A DNA stretch of 64,000 nt from Mobilibacterium timonense (lineage in GTDB: Bacteria > Bacillota > Clostridia > Peptostreptococcales > Anaerovoracaceae), in NCBI RefSeq assembly GCF_900155555.1, contig NZ_FUHN01000008.1, forward strand, positions 380,117-444,116, given 5' to 3'. Below the pieces are notes generated by a model. The model worked only from the letters and a program-made list of their open reading frames with translations, searched no databases and had not been told where the DNA came from. Shown in pieces: positions 22,530 to 30,117 of this stretch. Position 1 is the first letter of the stretch; every line of letters starts with the position of its first letter. A program made the position numbers and the translations under genes.

Positions 22530-25500
22530 CTACTTGCTTTCTCTTCTTCTGAAGCAGAGGACCAGAGCCAGTCCTGCTGCGATCATCAGTATAACTGCGT
22601 ACAGCCCAAGCGATGTCTCGTCGCCAGTGCGCACGGCGTTCACTGTTTTTTCCGTCTTCACGGTCTGGACGGTCGTCTTGCCGCCGTTTCCCGGCTGCAC
22701 GTTGCCGCTCTCGCCGTTTCCACCGGATGTTCCTGCGGCTGCCACCGTGAACTCGGCAGTTGCGGAACCGTCTGTGAACTCGGCCGTGAGGGTATGCTTT
22801 CCTGTGGACAGGCTGTTCATGAGCTCAGGGCTCAGCACTACATTCAGGCTGCCCTTGGAGGCGGTGAACTCGTCTGCCTTGAGCTCTCTTCCGTCCAGGG
22901 TGAGCTTTCCTGTGAACTTGTCGAATGTGCCGTTGACCTCGTCTGCCGTCTTGTCTCCGTACTGGAACCTGATCCTGAGTCCGCTGTCAGAGCCCTTGGT
23001 CCACGTGGACTTGTGGCCCTCTGCCACCCAGTACTGATCTGCAGGAGCAGTCTCGTCCTTGGCGTAGATATAGGTGATCACAGGATCTTCTCCCAGATGT
23101 GCCACGAAGTAGTTGGCGTTGGTGTACTGTCCGTCCTCGTTCTGGTCAGGCATCTTAAGGTATTCCTTCAGAGTCGCCGGATCAGGAGTGGAGCTCTTCA
23201 GGGTGTATCCCTTGATGTCCTTCGGCTTGATGCCCAGGTTGTACAGCTCTGTTACGGCATATGCCGGATACTTGTCCGTTTCGGCGATCTCGTTGCCCTG
23301 CTCGTCCACGTAATTGACCTTTACGGCCTTCAGCTCGGTCAGCTGCTCATATGTGAAACCGCTTGGAATGTCGATCACATGATCGTTGTGGACTATAACT
23401 GTTCCCACAGGGGAATCCTGGAAGTTCTTCCCGTCAGGTGCGAAGTACAGCTTGAAGGTGTGGTCCTTTCCTAGAGCCCTCGGTGCCAGCATTTCGATGG
23501 CCTGCTCGTTCTTAGATTCCTTCTCAGGAAGATAGGAAGCGGAGTTCTGCCAGCGGATGGTGGCACCGCACTCGAACACCGGATGAGCCGGCCACTCGAT
23601 GCCGTTCTCGTCCACTACTTTTACCGCCGTCCTCTTGCTGCTAAGGTTCGCTCCCCTGATGTACACGTTGAGCTTGTAGGACACGACGCCGGAGTCCATG
23701 GTGGTCTCCAGAATATCCGGGGCATCGTTTTCATCGTTTCCACCGCTGATGGTGATGGAGGAGATTACGCTGGTATTTGGATCCGCTCCTGCAGGGAGGA
23801 CCGTGATGACGTCATAACCCTTGATATACGCAGTGTAAGCGTTGTTGCCGTCCACCACCGGCAGCATCCTGTAGGATACCGGCTTGTCCGTCTTGTTCTC
23901 AGGCAGGGTCACACGGAACTCGGCCGTGGTCGGATCCTTTACGGTGACATTCGCCTTCAGCTCTGTGGTGGAGAGCTTGTCGTTGTCTCTGAAGATCTGG
24001 AAGCTGATGGCAGGGTCGCTCTTGTCAAGCTGTGTTCCCTTGATGGTGCCGACAAGCTCGCCGCCCTTGCTGTCGAAGGTGATCTTGTTGTAGGACATGG
24101 AGTCGATGTGGGCTCCGTACTGTAAGTAAGTCTTGTGATCTACACCCTTGGAGTAATCTCCAAGGTATGCGCCGCTGCCGTTAACGAGGCCGTCTGCCTT
24201 GATGCACAGAGCTCCAGGAACGCTTGCCGTGGTGTCCTTTAGCTGGATGGTCATAACATTTCCATCCATGGATACCTTATCATCAGCCGTGAGTTTCCTT
24301 GTCGTCGAACCCTCATAGCCGTAGCTGAAGTAGATGTAATCGTTGATGTTCACCGCCGGGTTGAGGCTGACGTCCTTCTTGAAGGTCGCAACGATCCTGC
24401 CATCGCCATAGTTGACAGCAGACCAGTCGTCTACGTCGAGCTTGAATGTCTTCTTCTCGGGATCTGTGGTCTGACCCCCGCTCTTGCCGGCTACGGTCAG
24501 CGGCGTGATGCCGTCTATGCCGTCATTAGAGGCTGTCCCATACTGGCCCTTCTTGAACTTCAGTTCGTAGGACTTAGCCTTGTCGCCCGTGTTCTCAGGA
24601 AGGGTGAACGTGAGAGACGCGCTGGACGAATCCTTTATCGTGTAATCGAGTTTTACGTCTGTGGCCTCGGTGCCGTCGCAGTACAGGACAGGCTGGAACA
24701 GGAAATCTCCCACGTCGAGCAGTGTCCCCGTGACGTCCACGGATACCTCTCCGCCCTTGCTGTCAAAGGATGTCTTGTTGAAGGCCACCTTCGTCACCTT
24801 GGATCCAGCGTTGGTGTATGCTGTCACTTCGTTGGATACCGCGCCCTTGGCATTCGTCAGGGCTCCTGCGCCGAAGACGACATTTCCGTATTTATATCCA
24901 CCTGCGATGGTGATGATCACGTCGTTGCCGGAGGCAGTGACCATGTCGTCTGCTTTAAGAGGTTGAGTTGCAAACTGGATCTTCGCCTTAGCATCGGATG
25001 CCAGTGATACAGGATCTGCGAAATGGATCTTGATTGTGTTCTTGTCGATCCAGTTTGCTTCCTCAATAACAGGGGTAAACTTCTTTACGGTCGCCGCCTT
25101 GCCCGCTACTGTGAGGGTCTGGTCGGTCCCGGAAAGCTCATCGGTGCTGTAATAACCATTGGCACTATTTTTCATTCTGAATGTGTAGGTCTTATCCGTC
25201 GTTTCGGTGTTTTCAGGCAGAGTAAAAGTGATGGTGCCCTGGGTGTCGTCTACGGCAGTCCAGGTGTAGTCTCCAATGACATCTGTTTTTACGTCCTGCC
25301 CCAGGTCCTCGTTGTAAACAGAGGTCATGAGCTTAGGGGTGAAAGGCAGATTGTCCTTGGTCAGGTCCTTGAGGTTGCTGCCCTTCACGGTGACCGTCAC
25401 CTGTCCTCCTGCAGATGTAAAGGACGTGGCGCTGTAGGACAGGCTGGTGATGGCAGGGTCCTCGGAAGGAGCCTCGCCGGAGCCTGCGGCCTGGGTCATC

Positions 25501-26192
25501 TGGAAGGCAGGTAATTTCTCACTCGTGTTAGGATTAGAAGATTTCTTCGCATTTAATGTGTAGATGTGCTCTGTTGCGTCCGTGTTGACCGGAGCCGTAA
25601 AGGTCAGAGTTCCCGATGTGGCGCTGTTGGCTTTGAAATCAGTGTAGATAAAATCTGTCGGTGCACTACCGTCAATGTAGACCTTGAATGAATAGCTGCT
25701 GTCCATGTCCAGAAGTCTTCCGGCCACATTCACCGTGACCTTTCCTCCCTCTGCAGGGATCGTGGTGCTGTCCGCGGAAAGCCCGGTGATGGCGGAATCC
25801 ACACTGTTTGTATAAGCAGGCTTCGCACTGCTAAAGGTATTTCCATTTGCATCGGTTATGGATCCCGGCGCAAAGCTCAGTGATGAATACTTGCTGACAC
25901 TGGAATAACCTGCGGCGACATGTATCTTTATCTTGGTCCCCTCAGCCGTAACGGTGTCTCCTTCGGCGAGGGCAACATCTCCGCTCTCCCATTTGATGAG
26001 AGACTTCGTATTCTCGTTCGTCTTCACCGTCTCTCCGACATCGATGGTGAACGTGTTTGCATCCGTCCATTTTCCATCAAAAACCGGGTTCCACGTAGCT
26101 GCATCCACGTATGAAAAATCAAACGCGCCGCAGCACAGGAACATGACAGCAGACATGAAGAGAACCATTCCCTTCTTGATGATTTGCGTCAT
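22530..26192 (-). CDS. Large repeat-containing surface protein, sortase-type anchor
   Basis: Exported protein of 1,220 residues. The signal peptide covers residues 1-31 (VLFMSAVMFLCCGAF, cleavage near VDAA). At least four Ig-like modules follow, each opening with a GG-V strand (near residues 148, 260, 480 and 708) and including a LTFTLPEN or similar strand and a closing LTVAGK. They alternate with modules resembling the N-terminal one (FDGKWTDANTFTIDVGE). Residues 957-1046 look like a MucBP-type domain (VKVNYVDEQGNEIAETDKYP), then a beta-rich domain with STWTKGSDSGL. The end is RTGDE near residue 1188, a membrane span and FRRRESK, a variant sorting signal rather than canonical LPxTG. AAGGAG lies 7 bases before the ATG. 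Likely adhesin; ligand unknown. Confidence 0.85.
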   Translation of the reverse strand: MTQIIKKGMVLFMSAVMFLCCGAFDFSYVDAATWNPVFDGKWTDANTFTIDVGETVKTNENTKSLIKWESGDVALAEGDTVTAEGTKIKIHVAAGYSSVSKYSSLSFAPGSITDANGNTFSSAKPAYTNSVDSAITGLSADSTTIPAEGGKVTVNVAGRLLDMDSSYSFKVYIDGSAPTDFIYTDFKANSATSGTLTFTAPVNTDATEHIYTLNAKKSSNPNTSEKLPAFQMTQAAGSGEAPSEDPAITSLSYSATSFTSAGGQVTVTVKGSNLKDLTKDNLPFTPKLMTSVYNEDLGQDVKTDVIGDYTWTAVDDTQGTITFTLPENTETTDKTYTFRMKNSANGYYSTDELSGTDQTLTVAGKAATVKKFTPVIEEANWIDKNTIKIHFADPVSLASDAKAKIQFATQPLKADDMVTASGNDVIITIAGGYKYGNVVFGAGALTNAKGAVSNEVTAYTNAGSKVTKVAFNKTSFDSKGGEVSVDVTGTLLDVGDFLFQPVLYCDGTEATDVKLDYTIKDSSSASLTFTLPENTGDKAKSYELKFKKGQYGTASNDGIDGITPLTVAGKSGGQTTDPEKKTFKLDVDDWSAVNYGDGRIVATFKKDVSLNPAVNINDYIYFSYGYEGSTTRKLTADDKVSMDGNVMTIQLKDTTASVPGALCIKADGLVNGSGAYLGDYSKGVDHKTYLQYGAHIDSMSYNKITFDSKGGELVGTIKGTQLDKSDPAISFQIFRDNDKLSTTELKANVTVKDPTTAEFRVTLPENKTDKPVSYRMLPVVDGNNAYTAYIKGYDVITVLPAGADPNTSVISSITISGGNDENDAPDILETTMDSGVVSYKLNVYIRGANLSSKRTAVKVVDENGIEWPAHPVFECGATIRWQNSASYLPEKESKNEQAIEMLAPRALGKDHTFKLYFAPDGKNFQDSPVGTVIVHNDHVIDIPSGFTYEQLTELKAVKVNYVDEQGNEIAETDKYPAYAVTELYNLGIKPKDIKGYTLKSSTPDPATLKEYLKMPDQNEDGQYTNANYFVAHLGEDPVITYIYAKDETAPADQYWVAEGHKSTWTKGSDSGLRIRFQYGDKTADEVNGTFDKFTGKLTLDGRELKADEFTASKGSLNVVLSPELMNSLSTGKHTLTAEFTDGSATAEFTVAAAGTSGGNGESGNVQPGNGGKTTVQTVKTEKTVNAVRTGDETSLGLYAVILMIAAGLALVLCFRRRESK

Positions 26193-26435
26193 ACTTAACT
26201 CCTTTGGTCATTCTGAAAAAATAAAGTAGTCGTATCGGGGAAGGCGCCTCTGCCTGAAAGCGGCTCCCCCTCCACATCGATAGTACCATCATGACCTGAA
26301 GGGTTTAATATATATGGATTTTTCTTATAATCAGTAGAATTAATAGCAATCTCATGTCAAATGATTAACATCTATCTTAATTATTTATTAAGAAATTTGG
26401 CCCCATAGCATCGATTTAAGTCAATAAGGTGTTAT

Positions 26436-26472
26436 CTGGTGAGACTCTTTGTAGTCACCAGGGAATTTTTTT
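26436..26472 (+). terminator. Orphan terminator-like hairpin
   Basis: CTGGTGA(GA)CT pairs with AGTCACCAG (9 pairs with a 2-base bulge), followed by GGAATTTTTTT. No plus-strand gene lies to its left, because the preceding gene runs leftward. It may therefore end an unannotated small RNA or be chance. Confidence 0.4.
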
Positions 26473-26560
26473 CTACACGACCAAGATGATCCATAGCAAC
26501 GCCACCCCTTGATCTAACACGTAAGGCCTTATCCCAATCAATACATAACGTTTTTTAATA

Positions 26561-26592
26561 TTGACAGAATCGCGTTATATGTTTATTATAAT
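26561..26592 (+). promoter_or_regulatory. Promoter of the HipB-like gene
   Basis: TTGACA at 26561, then TATTAT after 17 bases (26584-26589), overlapping a perfect TATAAT at 26587. A 6-base inverted repeat (ATAACG...CGTTAT) brackets the -35 region and could be an operator for the regulator itself. Confidence 0.75.
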
Positions 26593-26612
26593 AGACATTG
26601 TAAGGATGGTGG

Positions 26613-26942
26613 ATGAAAATGAAAAAAGCTACGTACAATATTTTACCGGGAACTGAAAAAGTGTTGGCAACCATGGGCGAACAGATCAAACTAGCCAGGC
26701 TCAGAAGGAGATTATCTGCTGAGTTGGTCGCAGAACGTGCCGGGATCAGCCGAGCATCTCTCTGGAAGGTCGAGAAGGGAGACCCGTCGGTTGCCATGGG
26801 CATATATGCAGTTGTTCTGCACGCTTTGAATGATCTGGATAAGGATCTGCTCCTTGTCGCCAGGGATGATGAGATGGGCAGGCAACTTCAGGATCTGGGT
26901 CTGATCACCAGGAAACGAGCGCCGAGGAGATCGAAGAAATGA
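26613..26942 (+). CDS. XRE/HipB-like DNA-binding protein without HipA partner
   Basis: Helix-turn-helix protein of 109 residues. The HTH covers LARLRRRLSAELVAERAGIS and ASLWKVEKGDPSVAMG. The N-terminus (YNILPGTEKVLATMGEQIK) and the late LLLVARDDEMGRQLQDLG stretch are typical of HipB-type antitoxins that precede hipA. No HipA kinase follows; the next gene runs in the opposite direction. It is either an orphan antitoxin or a repurposed regulator. AAGGATGG is the likely ribosome-binding site, and a second ATG lies two codons in. Confidence 0.8.
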   Translation: MKMKKATYNILPGTEKVLATMGEQIKLARLRRRLSAELVAERAGISRASLWKVEKGDPSVAMGIYAVVLHALNDLDKDLLLVARDDEMGRQLQDLGLITRKRAPRRSKK

Positions 26943-26961
26943 GGCCTGCATTCAGTTTGTG

Positions 26962-27870
26962 TTACGAATAAATATCGTCATCCATACCCTTGTACGACCT
27001 AAACTCTCCCGCGGTAAAGAAGCAGAGGCCTATCCAGATGATGACCAGGGCGATGAACTGCACCCTGTCCAGCGGCTCGTGATAGATGAACACGCCGATG
27101 AGCAGGTTCAGAGTCGGGCTGATGTACTCGGCCACGCCGAGGGTGAACATCTGGACCTTCTGGGCTGCACCGGCGAACAGCGTCAGCGGGATCACAGTCA
27201 CCAGGCCGCAGAGCATGAGGAGCCCGTACTGGTACGGCTGGCCCTGGCCGAGGGCGCCGCGGCCGGTGAACTCAAGGAAGAGTATGACCACCAGGGCGAT
27301 AGGCGCCAGGAAAAAAGTCTCACACACCAGCGAGATGGCCGGTGGTTCGGAGATGCTTTTTTTGATTGCGGAATACACCGCGAAAGAAATAGCTATCAGG
27401 AGCGCGATCGTCGGCAGCTCCCCATAGTGGACCAGCATGATGATCACCGCGGCGAGGGCGAAAAGGAGTGCCGTCACCTTGTACTTCGTCAGTTTTTCGT
27501 GGAAGATCAGCACCCCGAGGAGAGCAACGGCCATTGGCTCAATGTAATATCCTATGCTCGACTGGAGGATGTGGCCGGAGTTAACGGCCCAGATGAACAC
27601 GCTCCAGTTCAGCGTGATTATTATGCCGGCGGCCAGGAATTTTCCCGCGCCTCTGAGGGTCCTCACCGGCGCAAAAATCTCCTTCATGCTGTACTTCCGC
27701 AGCGCGAAGATCAACGCCACCAGGAACACCAGCAATACCCTGTATATGATTATTATCCAGGAGTTTATCGGCACCAGGGACTTCCAGTATATTGGCAGGA
27801 CGCCCCACAGCACCATGCACAGGATGATCTCCTGCAGTCCTTTTCTGTATACGCTCTTTTCGTTCTCCAT
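26962..27870 (-). CDS. rarD: RarD-type EamA transporter
   Basis: Drug/metabolite-type transporter of 302 residues with about ten membrane spans. The RarD signature is clear: QEIILCMVLWGVLPIYWKSL at the start, SWIIIIYRVLLVFLVALI, FIWAVNSGHILQSSIGYYI and the closing FIALVIIWIGLCFF. Substrate not established for the family. TAAGG precedes the ATG. It is convergent with the HipB-like gene (19 bases between stops) and divergent from the ArsB/NhaD-type permease. Confidence 0.9.
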   Translation of the reverse strand: MENEKSVYRKGLQEIILCMVLWGVLPIYWKSLVPINSWIIIIYRVLLVFLVALIFALRKYSMKEIFAPVRTLRGAGKFLAAGIIITLNWSVFIWAVNSGHILQSSIGYYIEPMAVALLGVLIFHEKLTKYKVTALLFALAAVIIMLVHYGELPTIALLIAISFAVYSAIKKSISEPPAISLVCETFFLAPIALVVILFLEFTGRGALGQGQPYQYGLLMLCGLVTVIPLTLFAGAAQKVQMFTLGVAEYISPTLNLLIGVFIYHEPLDRVQFIALVIIWIGLCFFTAGEFRSYKGMDDDIYS

Positions 27871-28070
27871 GCCTTACCCCGCGCGTCAGTCTTTTTCTTA
27901 CATATATTTATGAATGTTTGGTCAGTAATAACGTGCATTATATGATACCATTTCGGACAAGTTGATACATAATCAGAAATTATTTTGTTCATTTTAAAAA
28001 ATCTTTTGGCATTCAGAACGAAATGCCCCGGGGAAAGCCACGAACAGCGTCTATCCCTGTTTTTTAAGGG

Positions 28071-28098
28071 TTTACAACGATTTTAAAGGGAGTAAAAT
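28071..28098 (+). promoter_or_regulatory. Promoter of the permease gene
   Basis: TTTACA (28071), 16-base spacer, TAAAAT (28093-28098), about 45 bases ahead of the ATG at 28145. Confidence 0.6.
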
Positions 28099-28144
28099 AA
28101 ACAGGTTAAAAAAAGAGAATAAATATTGAGGAGGCAAATCATAG

Positions 28145-29407
28145 ATGAAAGTTTTAGCGATCGTCATCTTCGTCTTCGTCATGGGGGCGATAATGACGGA
28201 AAAACTTCACAGGACCACCGCGGCTCTTACCGGTGCGGTCCTGCTGATCATCTGCGGCGTGATGACCGGGAAGCAGGCCATCGGCTACATCGATTTCAAC
28301 ACCATCGGTGTTCTTATCGGAATGATGATCGTGGTGGCCGTGATAAGGACCACTGGATTGTTTGAGTACATTTCCATCAAGGCAGCAAAGGCTGCAAAGG
28401 GCGATCCCTGGAAGATCCTCGTGGCCTTCGTGCTGATCACCGCACTTCTGTCCGCGTTCCTGGACAATGTTACCACCGTTCTTCTGGTCGGCCCGATGTC
28501 CATCGCCATCGCCAGGATGCTGGAGATCAATCCTGTACCTTTCCTGATGATGCAGATACTGGCCTCTAACGTAGGCGGTACTGCCACCATGATCGGTGAC
28601 CCGCCAAACATCATGATCGGAAGCGCCTCCGGACTCTCGTTCATGGACTTCATCACCAACACCGGTGCGGCTTCACTACTGATCGTGATCGCCCAGGTGA
28701 TCATGATGAAGTACCTCTACAAGAACGAGCTGGAATCTGGCACCGTCAACACCCAGTCCGTGATGGAGCTGGATCCTGACAAGTCCATCACCAACCACAA
28801 GCTGATGAAGCAGTCAATCGTGGTGATGATCCTCGTTGTCATAGGCTTCATGATCCACGACAAGCTGGGATTCGACTCCTGCATCGTAGCACTGACCGCG
28901 GCTGCCGTCATGCTGATAATCGGCCACCAGGAGGTCGACCACATCATCGGAGAGGTGGAGTGGACCACCATCGTGTTCTTCATGTCTCTGTTTGTGGTAG
29001 TAGGCGGACTGGAGCGCACAGGAGTCATCCACTCCATTTCCAACTGGCTCATCAGCGCAACAGAAGGACATTACGTCCTCACAATGCTTGTGCTCCTGTG
29101 GGGAGCCGCGCTCCTGTCGTCAGTGCTGGACAACATCCCGTTCGTAGCAACGCTGATCCCTCTGGTGCTCGCGATGCAGCAGCAGGGAATGAACGTAGAA
29201 GCATACTGGTGGGCGATCTCACTGGGCGCATGCCTGGGCGGAAACGGAACCATGATCGGAGCATCCGCCAACGTGGTCCTCTCCGACATCGCCAACAAGC
29301 ACGGATACCCTATCACCTTCAAAAGCTATCTGAGAGTTGGATTCCCGTTCATGCTCATGTCTGTGGGCATCGCGACGCTTTTCCTGCTCGTGAGATATGC
29401 CCTCTAG
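28145..29407 (+). CDS. ArsB/NhaD-type ion permease
   Basis: Secondary transporter of the ArsB/NhaD (ion transporter) superfamily, 420 residues, about 11-12 spans. It has the two inverted-repeat signatures: FLDNVTTVLLVGP with NVGGTATMIGDPPNIMIGS, and SSVLDNIPFVATLIPL with CLGGNGTMIGASANVVLS. Members move arsenite, Na+/H+ or organic anions, so the substrate is not settled. Its presence 6 kb from the ArsS operon is suggestive but not proof of arsenical export. GAGGAGG lies 10 bases before the ATG. A small acidic protein follows after 22 bases and probably shares the transcript. Confidence 0.88.
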   Translation: MKVLAIVIFVFVMGAIMTEKLHRTTAALTGAVLLIICGVMTGKQAIGYIDFNTIGVLIGMMIVVAVIRTTGLFEYISIKAAKAAKGDPWKILVAFVLITALLSAFLDNVTTVLLVGPMSIAIARMLEINPVPFLMMQILASNVGGTATMIGDPPNIMIGSASGLSFMDFITNTGAASLLIVIAQVIMMKYLYKNELESGTVNTQSVMELDPDKSITNHKLMKQSIVVMILVVIGFMIHDKLGFDSCIVALTAAAVMLIIGHQEVDHIIGEVEWTTIVFFMSLFVVVGGLERTGVIHSISNWLISATEGHYVLTMLVLLWGAALLSSVLDNIPFVATLIPLVLAMQQQGMNVEAYWWAISLGACLGGNGTMIGASANVVLSDIANKHGYPITFKSYLRVGFPFMLMSVGIATLFLLVRYAL

Positions 29408-29429
29408 GAAATGTTAAAAGGAGGTCATT

Positions 29430-29933
29430 ATGGACAGAACCGGTAACGACATCGTAGTTATGATGCTCAAGCAGATGGGTGCCTTCAGCATCAAGACCAC
29501 ACCCGCAAAGGTGACCATCGCAAAATTCCTGGTGGAGGACGAGGCAAACCTGGACGAACATCCGGAGCGCTCGCTGAAGCTGACTTATGTTTTCGAAGCC
29601 CGCGATGAGGAGAGCACATACCTGAGTAGAGTGGCTCCATACCCGATGGTCCTCGGACTGTTCTTCGGAGAGCAAGACGTCATCGACTACATTCAAAAGG
29701 ATCTGGCGCGGTTCAAGAGGGCCTGCACCAGCAGCCAGTTCGGCAGCTTCCTGCGCCTCGCCGAAGACATGTCACACTTCAACAGGGAGCTGGAGCACCT
29801 TTTCCTGGAGCGCAAGACCAGCGACGAGTCCATCCAGTACCTGGATACAAATGTAAAGAAGCTCCAGGAGGCACTGGATCAGATAAAGGAGGACTCCCCG
29901 CTCACGACGGAAAAGCTGACAAAAGAGCTGTAG
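29430..29933 (+). CDS. Uncharacterised acidic protein, partner of the permease
   Basis: I do not recognise this 167-residue protein. It is soluble and acidic, with an N-terminal mixed alpha/beta part (AKVTIAKFLVEDEANL, KLTYVFEARDEESTYLSRV) and a helical second half with a predicted coiled coil (DTNVKKLQEALDQIKED). AAAGGAGG lies before the ATG, 22 bases after the permease stop, and a strong terminator follows. The two therefore form a dicistronic operon. A regulatory or accessory role for the transporter is a guess from position. Confidence 0.75.
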   Translation: MDRTGNDIVVMMLKQMGAFSIKTTPAKVTIAKFLVEDEANLDEHPERSLKLTYVFEARDEESTYLSRVAPYPMVLGLFFGEQDVIDYIQKDLARFKRACTSSQFGSFLRLAEDMSHFNRELEHLFLERKTSDESIQYLDTNVKKLQEALDQIKEDSPLTTEKLTKEL

Positions 29934-30019
29934 ACAGCTTTCTGCGGGGAGACTGCTGGGAGGCCACGAAAGGCTGAGATTTGACGGACCGACCTGAAAA
30001 CTGAAAATAAGGTACTCAA

Positions 30020-30070
30020 AACGGGGCCACCGCACTTGCGAAGGAAAGTGCGGCGGTCCCGTTCTTATTT
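30020..30070 (+). terminator. Terminator of the permease operon
   Basis: A long stem (AACGGG...CCCGTT outside, CCGCACTT...AAGTGCGG inside) spans 30020-30063 and is followed by CTTATTTCGCTT. Confidence 0.8.
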
Positions 30071-30117
30071 CGCTTCTTTCGGGCTGCGGGCTCGTTAGCG
30101 ATCTTTGCGCCCGAGTC

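Larger units (their letters stand above)
26193..26612. other. AT-rich divergent intergenic region
   Basis: It lies between the surface-protein gene (leftward) and the HipB-like gene (rightward). It holds the plus-strand promoter at 26561-26592, a plus-strand hairpin with T-run at 26436-26472 and a minus-strand TTGACA at 26360-26355 without a convincing -10. No ORF is supported. Confidence 0.5.
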
